From: an uncultured Lachnospiraceae bacterium
Lineage (GTDB): Bacteria > Bacillota > Clostridia > Lachnospirales > Lachnospiraceae
Reading direction: 5' to 3'
Assembly: GCA_947571775.1 (NCBI GenBank)
Contig: CANOZK010000012.1
Coordinates: forward strand, 1 to 63,578
Length of the DNA stretch: 63,578 bases
Shown: positions 43,340 to 51,090 of the stretch, one piece after another
Position numbering within the stretch: position 1 is the stretch's first letter
Layout of the letters: each line of letters starts with the position of its first letter
Position numbers and translations under genes: made by a program
The notes under the pieces: model-generated
The model's input: the letters and a program-made list of their open reading frames with translations, nothing else
What the model was told of the DNA's origin: nothing
Databases searched by the model: none

Positions 43340-45151
43340 CTAACGTATATATCCAAATGGAAGCTGTCCATAAGATACATTGTAGAGATACAGCCCGTTT
43401 GCATACGAGATTTCTGGATCGTATACCATCCCTCTGTATTCACACCAGGAATGGGGCGTATATCCTCCGCTGGCAGACGCGCACTGACCAGATATGCAGA
43501 TCATATCCTCATACCCGACGGCTTTTGCCAGATAACAGAAGGCCGCCGCAAAGTCATAGCAGTTTCCCAGCCTTGTCGTAAGCATTTTGTAGGCATGGTA
43601 AGGCTCCCACCCTTGAGGAGGCCAGAGCTGACCGCCCATATATCTGCAATGATTGATCACATAGTTGAAGCAGGCCCTGAGCTTTGCGTCGCTGCTCATG
43701 GCGCTGTTTACGCCTACGCCGTCAAGAATATTTCGGCCCCGTGTTCCCTGGAGCGTCACGAAATAGTAATTGTTTCCTTGCTTTGCAATGGTATTGCGTT
43801 CCAGCGTGCCGGAGTTTTTGAAATAGTAATAGGTGCCGTCGATCTTGCTCCATCCGGTGGCCATAGCGCCGCTGGCTTTGAAATAATACCGGCTGCTGCC
43901 GATGGTGGCCCATCGCTTTGCATACATCACGCCCTTAGAGCTAAAATAATAAGATTTTCCCTGGATGGTCTGCCAGCCGGTTTTCACAATGACATTGTGA
44001 TTTTTGCCAAAATAGTAAAACTCCTTTTTGATGGATTTCCAGCCGGTGTAAGACGCCCGTTTGCCGGAAGCACCGTAATAGTATTTGTTCTTTTTTACCG
44101 TCTTAAAGCAATTTTTGAAAGGAATGCCTTTCTTATTCAGATAATAATAGCTTCCGTTAATCTTTTGGGAATGGATACGTTTGCTGTTATATTTTCCAGT
44201 CTTCCCGAAATACCACCAGGCGCCGTTTCTCTGTTTGAGCCATTTGTTGACGGTAGGGGCACAAGAGCTATTCAGGTAATAGTAATTTCCGTTGATTTTC
44301 TGCAAGCCGGTTTTACTTGTGTCTTGCTGTCCCAATGCGTTAAAATAATACCATCGGTTATTGACTTTTACCCAGCGGTTTTGCACGGCCCTGCCCAGTG
44401 TTGTCTGGTTCGGGGTGACGCTTCCCGAATCTTTTACCGCCTGGGAAGCCGGGGTAAAATAATAACGTATGTTGTTGATTACTTTGCCAGAGGTGATGAG
44501 ATTTCCTTTTCTGTCAAACGCATAATAATATCCCGGATCCGTTCCCAACTGGAGAACTCCGTCAGACAGGGTATAATATACGGTCTTTTCCTGAGAACTC
44601 TTTGTTTTTACCAACTTGTATACATTGCCGGTTGTGCTCTTTTCCCAGAGAGGATTGGCGATTACTTTCAGTCCGTTGGCATTGGTGCTTTCCTGTGCCT
44701 GATAGGAATCCTCTTCTTTGTTGTCATCGTCGTTTCCCTCGTTTTCTGTCTGGTTCGCCGACACGCTGTTCTCTGCGATATCGTCTGTTTGTTCTTGCTC
44801 CTCTGTATCGCTGAATGCATTGGCGCTGGCCGCAGAAACGGATTCGGGGTGTTCGTCCGCAGGAGAAATCCCGTCTGTTTCGTCTGCGCCGTCTGTTGTT
44901 TCAAGCCCATTTGCGCTTTCCGTTTTTTCGATCGCAGGCGTATTGTCCAGCTCATATGTATATTCGGTTTTGTCTGCTTCGCTTTCTTCTAGTCTGTCCG
45001 CTGTTTCCGAAATTCCAGTCCCGTTCCCTGTCTCGTCTGCCTCAACCTGTTCTGCATACAGATACGCAGGCGTCTCTGTTGAAGCCATAGCCGGAACCGT
45101 AAGACAAATCCCACACAACACGGCTAATGATAACCATCTTTTTTTCATCAT
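43340..45151 (-). CDS. Secreted transglutaminase-like protein with many cell-wall-binding repeats
   Basis: 603 aa. Signal peptide (1-23), an acidic low-complexity linker rich in Glu/Thr/Asp/Ser (about 30-155), then some 12-14 repeats of about 20 residues (W-x-x-I-x-G-x-Y-Y-Y-F pattern, 170-470), the Clostridia cell-wall/choline-binding type. The C-terminus is a transglutaminase-like fold with catalytic triad Cys531 (G-N-C-Y-D-F-A-A-A-F), His567 (H-S-W-C-E-Y) and Asp578 (V-Y-D-P-E). Expected to bind the wall and act on proteins or peptidoglycan peptides; substrate unknown. First ATG has GGAG 6 nt upstream. Followed in the operon direction by a terminator. Confidence 0.85.
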   Translation of the reverse strand: MMKKRWLSLAVLCGICLTVPAMASTETPAYLYAEQVEADETGNGTGISETADRLEESEADKTEYTYELDNTPAIEKTESANGLETTDGADETDGISPADEHPESVSAASANAFSDTEEQEQTDDIAENSVSANQTENEGNDDDNKEEDSYQAQESTNANGLKVIANPLWEKSTTGNVYKLVKTKSSQEKTVYYTLSDGVLQLGTDPGYYYAFDRKGNLITSGKVINNIRYYFTPASQAVKDSGSVTPNQTTLGRAVQNRWVKVNNRWYYFNALGQQDTSKTGLQKINGNYYYLNSSCAPTVNKWLKQRNGAWWYFGKTGKYNSKRIHSQKINGSYYYLNKKGIPFKNCFKTVKKNKYYYGASGKRASYTGWKSIKKEFYYFGKNHNVIVKTGWQTIQGKSYYFSSKGVMYAKRWATIGSSRYYFKASGAMATGWSKIDGTYYYFKNSGTLERNTIAKQGNNYYFVTLQGTRGRNILDGVGVNSAMSSDAKLRACFNYVINHCRYMGGQLWPPQGWEPYHAYKMLTTRLGNCYDFAAAFCYLAKAVGYEDMICISGQCASASGGYTPHSWCEYRGMVYDPEISYANGLYLYNVSYGQLPFGYIR

Positions 45152-45160
45152 TGCCTTCTC

Positions 45161-45871
45161 CTATTCCACACTCATTACAGTTCTGGATCCGTTTTCCTCG
45201 TAAGTGGTCACAACGAAACCTGGGTAATTGTATGCCGCGTCCTCCCCTGGCCCGTTGCAGCTTGGCATCCTGCCGGCTTCCTCTTGGGGTTCTCCGATGG
45301 CGGCGATCAGTTCATCCATAGACCTGCCAACATAGGATAAAGCGGTTGTCTTGGTATCTTGTTCTGGAGTGGCCGCGACAGTGCTCTGCGGGATGTCCTG
45401 CTGGATGACGGCCTGCTCTTCCGCAAGTCTCCTGGCCTCTTCTTCCGCAATCCTTGCTTGTTCTGCCGCTCTTTGCTCCTCTTCAATTCTTGCCTGTTCC
45501 GCTTGTGCTTTTGCCTGCGCTTCCGCCTCAGCCTGTGCTTTTGCCTGCGCTTCCGCTTCCGCTTGCGCCTGCTCTTCTGCCTCTGTTGTCTCCTCTGCGA
45601 CTGTTTCTTCGGCTTCTGCCGTCTCCTGCGGTTCCTCTTTCTTTTGCTTTGTTTTCTTTTTCTTGGTTTTTTTTGCTGCCTGTGTTTCTGATTTGGCAGC
45701 CTTGTCGCTGGTCGTTTTCTCTTTCTCTTCTGCGATTGTCTCCTCCGGCGCTTCTGTCTCTTGAGCCTGTTCGGTGACGACTGCCTGTGATTCTTCTTTC
45801 TTATCTTGGCATCCCGCAACCGCTAATACAACCACTGTGGCTATGCATAACATGACAACTTTGTTTTTCAT
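45161..45871 (-). CDS. Lipoprotein with Ala/Glu/Gln-rich spacer and BamE-like C-terminal module
   Basis: 236 aa. Lipobox L-A-V-A-G-C at about residue 20. A long charged spacer: acidic and Lys-rich, then an Ala/Glu/Gln helix of about 70 residues containing a tandem repeat. The last 55 residues form a compact module: Y-V-G-R-S-M-D-E-L-I-A-A-I-G-E-P, S-C-N-G-P-G-E-D, Y-N-Y-P-G-F-V-V-T-T-Y. The same module ends the protein at 49554. It resembles SmpA/BamE folds by pattern only. The ATG at 45871 lies after GGAGGGGG. 9 bp before the transglutaminase-like gene. Confidence 0.75.
   Translation of the reverse strand: MKNKVVMLCIATVVVLAVAGCQDKKEESQAVVTEQAQETEAPEETIAEEKEKTTSDKAAKSETQAAKKTKKKKTKQKKEEPQETAEAEETVAEETTEAEEQAQAEAEAQAKAQAEAEAQAKAQAEQARIEEEQRAAEQARIAEEEARRLAEEQAVIQQDIPQSTVAATPEQDTKTTALSYVGRSMDELIAAIGEPQEEAGRMPSCNGPGEDAAYNYPGFVVTTYEENGSRTVMSVE
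45501..45560 (-). repeat. Two 30-bp tandem repeats in the lipoprotein spacer
   Basis: Units 45501-45530 and 45531-45560 match at 27 of 30 positions and encode ten-residue Ala/Glu/Gln/Lys units. Such repeats can change copy number and so the spacer length. Confidence 0.8.
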
Positions 45872-45918
45872 ATCTCTTACCCCCTCCGTAAATAAATGCT
45901 GCCGTTTGGCCTGCAATG

Positions 45919-47328
45919 CTAAACTGCTGTAAATGAATTGATATAGCCGGAAGTCACCCATGCGCCGTTCTTTTTGCACAGTACTTCCATAATATAGTTC
46001 CCCGGCTCCAATTGTCCTTTTGGAATATACATCCCATAACCATAGGAATCTGGATGCTCCAAATTCCGGTTCAGAGGAAATGCCTCATAGACAACGGTAT
46101 GCTCTGGAGAAATGCAGCGGACATAAACTTCCGAATCTGTATCTAAGCCCTCTCCTTTTAGCATCCCCTGGACTTTTATGTAAGCCCCGTCCTCTTCTAC
46201 CTCCATGGTTTGTCCCGCCATTTCTTCCTGTCCCCATTTTGAGTAATCCCGGACGGGAGCCGGCATCCGCGGCGCTCTATTTGCGAGAATATTCAGATGC
46301 CGTTCCACGATTTCAAAAATCAGGGTGTCGGCCTTCTCTTGTTCCAACGCGTCCACCGGATAGGGAACTGTCCTGCTGAAATAACCTTTTTCATACTCCT
46401 CTGCCAGAAATGGTGTCAGCGAATTGCCGAAGGAATCCCGAAACACGACGGCACGGTGTTTTTTCCCAGGATTTCCTGTATAAATGTTCATATCTTCCGT
46501 GCTTTGAAAACCATCTCCATAAGAAAACGTGTAGTCCTTCTCATAATAGACGTTCTCATCCTTCTCCCGACCCAATGGATAAACCATCTCATACAGATCA
46601 CCGTCAAAGTCCTTTCTCACCTCATAAGGAATTTCGGAGTAGTCGGTATGAGGCTGTTCTAACGCATCCAGGATGGTTTCCATGACCAGGGCAGCCCCTT
46701 GATTGTTCCAATGGGAATCCAGCCGATGATAAAGGACTTGCTCTTCCTCTGAAAACGCCTGCTTCAGATCCGCATAAGCCACGCCTGCTTCTTCCAGCTT
46801 TTCCTGTAAAAGTTCCAACTCCCCATTCTTTTGTATCTGTCGGTAATAATAGGGCATATATTGAGGATACAGCGTGTTCTTATTGGGCGCCACGGCGAAT
46901 ACAAACTTTCCGCCTTGATTTTCTACATATTCTTGAATCAAGGCAAGCATCCGGGCCGCACTGTAAAGCTCCCTCTGATCCAGAGAGAGCCGCCCCTGAT
47001 AGGAATCCAGAGAATCCGTGTAAAAGTAATATCCGTCCGTTCCCTGAATGACCGAATCGTCCCCAGACATGCCGAAGACTTTTCCTTTGATCAGCGAGTT
47101 AGCCTGAATCAGCTCCCATCGAAAGGCAAAATGGTCAGAAAAATAATCTCCCAGTTCCGACAAAAAATGCAGATTCCATTTCCCATCTGTCTGGATGCGG
47201 GGAAACGGAGACAATGCCTGTTTCTGGTTCACTTCCCGCTTGGGATAGAAAAGCATCCCGATAAGGGGAATCCACAGCAGTGCAAAAAATATGCCGCAGA
47301 AGGCGCGGCAAACTGTTTTCCTCTTCAT
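45919..47328 (-). CDS. AlgJ/AlgX-like SGNH acetyltransferase partner (DHHW family)
   Basis: 469 aa, one N-terminal membrane anchor (11-28) and an extracellular domain. R-L-D-S-H-W-N-N-Q-G-A (Asp204, His206) and F-R-D-S-F-G-N-S-L (Ser299) are the catalytic motifs of AlgJ/AlgX-type proteins that transfer acetyl groups to exopolysaccharide. The last 90 residues look like a separate beta domain. The partner MBOAT gene is directly upstream with 11 bp between. GGAGG precedes the start. Confidence 0.88.
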   Translation of the reverse strand: MKRKTVCRAFCGIFFALLWIPLIGMLFYPKREVNQKQALSPFPRIQTDGKWNLHFLSELGDYFSDHFAFRWELIQANSLIKGKVFGMSGDDSVIQGTDGYYFYTDSLDSYQGRLSLDQRELYSAARMLALIQEYVENQGGKFVFAVAPNKNTLYPQYMPYYYRQIQKNGELELLQEKLEEAGVAYADLKQAFSEEEQVLYHRLDSHWNNQGAALVMETILDALEQPHTDYSEIPYEVRKDFDGDLYEMVYPLGREKDENVYYEKDYTFSYGDGFQSTEDMNIYTGNPGKKHRAVVFRDSFGNSLTPFLAEEYEKGYFSRTVPYPVDALEQEKADTLIFEIVERHLNILANRAPRMPAPVRDYSKWGQEEMAGQTMEVEEDGAYIKVQGMLKGEGLDTDSEVYVRCISPEHTVVYEAFPLNRNLEHPDSYGYGMYIPKGQLEPGNYIMEVLCKKNGAWVTSGYINSFTAV

Positions 47329-47339
47329 CGCTCCTCCCG

Positions 47340-48725
47340 TTAAAATCTAAAATAAATAAACGGATTATAAGCATCTGCCGAAAGCCTGCATATACACAGA
47401 ACCAGCAATACCATACAGATCCCATAAGAAAGACCCTGAAGCTGCCGGATTTGTTCCAGCTTTTTCTTTATCGGCATCGCACCTACCAGCGCGGCAAAGA
47501 ATGTGGCCAGATAAAGCGGGTTCAGGATACTGACACAGTTGCTGATATTTTCCGGCGTAAATTCCACGCCTGTAAACATCATTTGGAACATCAGCCCGGC
47601 TTGGGACAGACTCTCTGCCCGGAAAACGACGAACGCCAGCACTGCCACTACAACTGCATAGATCTGCCGAAGCCATCGGATCTTGCATTTTTTCACAGGA
47701 AACACCGTATCTTCCAGAATGAGAAAGGCTCCATGTATCAGCCCCCAGATGACAAACGTCCACTGCGCCCCGTGCCAAAGACCTGTGCAGAAAAATACAA
47801 AAATCTTATTGATGTAAGTACGCGCCGCTCCTTTGCGGTTTCCTCCCAGCGGGATATACAGGTATTCCTTAAACCAGGTGGACAGGGAAATATGCCATCT
47901 GCGCCAAAAATCCTGCATACTGTCGGCGTAATAAGGATACTGAAAGTTTTCCCGGAAATGAAATCCAAACATCTCTCCCAGTCCGATCGCCATATCGCTG
48001 TATCCCCCGAAATCATAGTAAATTTGCAGGGCATAGGAAACAGCGCCAATCCATGTACTGGGCATATTCAGTCCCTGGCCGGGCAGGCTGAATACGTAAT
48101 CTGCCGCCAGCCCCATGGTATTCGATATAAGCACCTTTTTTGCCAGCCCCATGGTAAATCTGCGTATACCGCGGGCAACTCCCTCACTGGTCTGTTTTCT
48201 GTCCTCGATTTCCCGCTCAATATCGTGGTATTTGACAATCGGCCCGGCAATGAGCTGCGGAAAAAAGGAGATGTACAGCAGCACTTTCCCATAATTTTTT
48301 TGAGGCTGTACATCTCCCCGATAAACGTCAATGACATAAGACAAGGCCTGAAATGTAAAAAACGATATGCCGATGGGCATATCAATGGATGGAACCGGAA
48401 TGGACACGCCAAAAAGCAGATTCACATTTTCCAGGATAAATCCTGTATATTTAAACACACACAAAACGCTTAAATTTACCACAACTGCCACAGCCAGGGC
48501 GGCTTTCGCCGCCCTCCCTTTTCCCGCTACCAAAAGCCCCAGTCCATAATTCACAGCTGAGGAAAGCAGCATCAGCAGCACGTAAATTGGCTCCCCATAA
48601 GCATAGAAAATCAGACTGGCCAATACTAAGAACAGATTCTTCCACCGAAGGGAAGGCAGCGCATAATATACCAGGAACACCACTGGCAAAAACGCGAATA
48701 GAAATACTACACTGCTAAATACCAT
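47340..48725 (-). CDS. MBOAT-family O-acyltransferase (AlgI/DltB-like)
   Basis: 461 aa, about 10-11 membrane segments. S-F-F-T-F-Q-A-L-S-Y, F-F-P-Q-L-I-A-G-P-I, D-F-W-R-R-W-H-I-S-L-S-T-W and catalytic His in G-L-W-H-G-A-Q-W-T-F are MBOAT hallmarks; the last is the active-site His. Moves acetyl from the cytoplasm to the outside for the AlgJ-like partner. No dltABCD genes are near, which favours polysaccharide O-acetylation over D-alanylation. Ribosome binding site is weak (AGGA). Confidence 0.93.
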   Translation of the reverse strand: MVFSSVVFLFAFLPVVFLVYYALPSLRWKNLFLVLASLIFYAYGEPIYVLLMLLSSAVNYGLGLLVAGKGRAAKAALAVAVVVNLSVLCVFKYTGFILENVNLLFGVSIPVPSIDMPIGISFFTFQALSYVIDVYRGDVQPQKNYGKVLLYISFFPQLIAGPIVKYHDIEREIEDRKQTSEGVARGIRRFTMGLAKKVLISNTMGLAADYVFSLPGQGLNMPSTWIGAVSYALQIYYDFGGYSDMAIGLGEMFGFHFRENFQYPYYADSMQDFWRRWHISLSTWFKEYLYIPLGGNRKGAARTYINKIFVFFCTGLWHGAQWTFVIWGLIHGAFLILEDTVFPVKKCKIRWLRQIYAVVVAVLAFVVFRAESLSQAGLMFQMMFTGVEFTPENISNCVSILNPLYLATFFAALVGAMPIKKKLEQIRQLQGLSYGICMVLLVLCICRLSADAYNPFIYFRF

Positions 48726-48741
48726 AATCCTATTGTTCCTG

Positions 48742-49545
48742 TCATGCTTTTTTCGCTATCGTATAGACTACACGGCTGATATCCGCATATTTCTTGCCGT
48801 ATAAGTCAACGCCCATTGTCTGCTCTGTCTGCGGATCATAGACCTTTCCGCCGATTTCCACCCATGCATGGCTGATCGCTTCCGCGCCGTCTTTGGAAAT
48901 CTGTCCGGTCACAATCTTGGCATTGAACCCGCACGCTCTGGCCAGCATACCGAAAGCTGCCGCATAGCTGTAACAGTTTCCTTTTCTGCCGTCCAGCATA
49001 TCAGACGCATATTTCACTTCCCAGCCGGATGTATCGGTGGGGAAAAATTTTCCGGCATAACTGCATTTTAGCATATCCGCATAGCAGGCTTTCAGCTTTT
49101 GTTCTTTGCTCTGAGAGTTCTTTGTTATTTTCTCTACTGCAGACTGTGTTTTGACAAGCATGGCTGCCCGTTCGTTGCTCAGGGACGCCTCTCCTTTTTT
49201 ATTCAGTTTTATCCCGTCTACTTTTTTATTCTTTACTTTGACTGCCTTGGCGGTAAAATAATAGGCTTTTTTTCTAATTTGGGTCCAGCCAATGGCTGCT
49301 GAGGCGTCGCTTTTGAAATAATACTCTTTCTTGCCGATGGTGATCCAGGTATTCTTGACCTTAGCGCCTTTCTTATAATAATAATACTTGCCGTTTTCCT
49401 GCTTCAAGCCGTTTTTCGCTGCTTTTGCAGCCGCCTCCACAGGTATCTGAGTTGCCTGCATCACAGGTACGCCCGCCGTAAGTGAGAGCGCAAGAGCCAG
49501 TGCCATTCCTTTGCATTTTAACTGTCGTTTCATCTTTTCATCCAT
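48742..49545 (-). CDS. Secreted transglutaminase-like protein with few wall-binding repeats
   Basis: 267 aa. Signal peptide to about residue 40, three short Y-Y-Y/Y-Y-F repeats (about 45-115), a Lys-rich link and a transglutaminase-like domain with triad Cys191 (G-N-C-Y-S-Y-A-A-A-F), His226 (S-H-A-W-V-E) and Asp237 (V-Y-D-P-Q). A shorter relative of the protein at 43340. The ATG at 49545 is preferred (AAGG 6 nt upstream) over 49533. 8 bp after the gene at 49554. Confidence 0.83.
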   Translation of the reverse strand: MDEKMKRQLKCKGMALALALSLTAGVPVMQATQIPVEAAAKAAKNGLKQENGKYYYYKKGAKVKNTWITIGKKEYYFKSDASAAIGWTQIRKKAYYFTAKAVKVKNKKVDGIKLNKKGEASLSNERAAMLVKTQSAVEKITKNSQSKEQKLKACYADMLKCSYAGKFFPTDTSGWEVKYASDMLDGRKGNCYSYAAAFGMLARACGFNAKIVTGQISKDGAEAISHAWVEIGGKVYDPQTEQTMGVDLYGKKYADISRVVYTIAKKA

Positions 49546-49553
49546 TCCTTTCC

Positions 49554-50153
49554 TTAGATAATCGCAGCTACCGCCAGGATTTTTTGTGAACCCTGATATT
49601 GATAAGTCGATACAATAAAGTTGTCGTATGTATAATTCACATCGTTTCCTGGGCCAAGACAACTAGTAGAGCTTTCTGTCTTGAGGGGATTGCCTGCCGC
49701 TTTTTGAAATGCTTTGAAATCCTTGCCTTCTTTTGCCAGACTGCTGATGTTTTTTATCAGCCTTCCGCCGGAATTGGTCTTCCATATTTTGCCGTTGACC
49801 ATGGCTGCACGCTTGGGAGCTTTGCCATCGTTCATAAAATAATGTCTTTTCCCGTTGATTTTCACAGTTTTGTCGGAAACTCTGCGGCCGTTTTTGTCAA
49901 AATAATACCGATCCTTCCCGACTTTTTTATAACCTGTGTAAGCTACTCCATTCTTGCCAAAATAATAGGTATTGCCGGCAACGGTCATCCATTTGTTCTT
50001 GAGCATTACCCCTTGCTTATAATAATAGGTTTTCTCGCCGACTTTGTGTAAACCGTTTGCTTTTGCGGCTGCCGCTACTGAAAATGGCATGGCAAAAATT
50101 TGCAGAAGCAGTGCAAGAAGCAGTGTAAAAGATAATACCTTTTTGCTGTTCAT
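49554..50153 (-). CDS. Secreted wall-binding repeat protein with BamE-like C-terminal module
   Basis: 199 aa. Signal peptide (1-28), about four Y-Y-F repeats (35-120), then the module also found in the lipoprotein at 45161: F-K-A-F-Q-K-A-A-G-N-P, S-C-L-G-P-G-N-D-V-N-Y-T-Y and I-V-S-T-Y-Q-Y-Q-G-S. GGAGG stands 10 nt before the ATG. First gene of a short run 50153 to 48742. Function unknown; the shared module hints at a common partner on the surface. Confidence 0.78.
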   Translation of the reverse strand: MNSKKVLSFTLLLALLLQIFAMPFSVAAAAKANGLHKVGEKTYYYKQGVMLKNKWMTVAGNTYYFGKNGVAYTGYKKVGKDRYYFDKNGRRVSDKTVKINGKRHYFMNDGKAPKRAAMVNGKIWKTNSGGRLIKNISSLAKEGKDFKAFQKAAGNPLKTESSTSCLGPGNDVNYTYDNFIVSTYQYQGSQKILAVAAII

Positions 50154-50186
50154 CTTTTCCTATCCTCCTTTTCTTTAAAAATGATT

Positions 50187-51071
50187 TCACTTGCGGGGAT
50201 GCGCATTCATATATACATCCCTGATTTTGTTTGTATTCAGATGCAGATAAACCTGCGTGGTGGAAATATCGGAATGTCCCAGCATTTCCTGCACGCTTTT
50301 GATATCCGCTCCGTTTTGCAGCAGATGCGCGGCAAAGGAATGGCGCAGAGTATGCGGGGTAATGTCTCTTTTGATTCCGGCCATTTTCGCATACCTTTTT
50401 AGCATCTTCCAAAATCCCTGACGGCTCATGGTATGTCCAGAGCAGTTGGTAAACAGACTGAAGGTTTCCCTGTCTTTTATCAGAAATTCCCTGGCGTTTT
50501 CCAGATACTGTTTCAGCGCCCGCCTGGAAGCCTGGTTGATGGGAATGATCCGCTCTTTTGCATTTTCCTGGCAGGTGATATATCCCATGGACAAATTTAC
50601 GTTGCTCATTTGAAGATGGATCAACTCACTGACCCGCATTCCCGTGGCATACAGCACTTCCAGCATGGCTTTGTCCCGCATTCCTTTTAAAGTTTCCAGA
50701 TCCGGCTGTTTTAACAGCCTGTCCACTTCTTCTACGGAAAGAATTTCCGGCACTTTTTTCTCTACTCTGGGCGGTTTTAAGCCTTCTGCCGGATTATCTT
50801 CAATTCTGTGTTTCTGAAACAGGTAGTGGTACAGCGCGCGGACAGACGCGATAGTTCGGGATATGGTTGAAGAGGCAAAGTCCTTTTTTTCCATATCCAG
50901 CACAAACGCGTTCAGGTTCGTCTGTGTGGCCTCTTCAAATTCTTTTATCCCATGGGTCTCCAGAAAAAAAGCCAGCTTGCGCAAATCCCTCTGATACGAA
51001 GTTTGCGTATTTTGAGATGTCTGCTTTTTGTTATGTAAATAGCTGATAAAATCTTGAATTACGTTTTCCAT
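50187..51071 (-). CDS. xerD: Tyrosine recombinase XerD
   Basis: 294 aa. N-terminal SAM-like core-binding domain (1-90) and catalytic domain with Arg146 (T-G-M-R-V-S-E-L), Lys172, His240-x-x-Arg243 (P-H-T-L-R-H-S-F-A), His266 (L-G-H-S-D) and Tyr275 (T-Q-V-Y-L-H). Length and motifs match chromosome dimer resolution XerD rather than a phage integrase. It starts 19 bp after the transglutaminase-like gene at 51091. It is more likely a housekeeping gene than a sign of an island. Confidence 0.93.
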   Translation of the reverse strand: MENVIQDFISYLHNKKQTSQNTQTSYQRDLRKLAFFLETHGIKEFEEATQTNLNAFVLDMEKKDFASSTISRTIASVRALYHYLFQKHRIEDNPAEGLKPPRVEKKVPEILSVEEVDRLLKQPDLETLKGMRDKAMLEVLYATGMRVSELIHLQMSNVNLSMGYITCQENAKERIIPINQASRRALKQYLENAREFLIKDRETFSLFTNCSGHTMSRQGFWKMLKRYAKMAGIKRDITPHTLRHSFAAHLLQNGADIKSVQEMLGHSDISTTQVYLHLNTNKIRDVYMNAHPRK

Positions 51072-51090
51072 TTTACATAACTCACCTTAG

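Noticed and set aside
43451..44992. A 513-codon plus-strand frame opposite the transglutaminase-like gene
   Set aside because: It mirrors the repeat-rich gene on the other strand and shows no domain, promoter or binding site.
45307..45819. Long Arg/Lys-rich open frame overlapping the lipoprotein gene
   Set aside because: It is the shifted reading of the Glu/Ala-rich repeats; no ribosome binding site and highly biased composition.
50187..51071. Reading xerD as an integrase marking a mobile island from 43 to 53 kb
   Set aside because: Its motifs fit housekeeping XerD, and no attachment repeats, tRNA target or phage genes were found around it.
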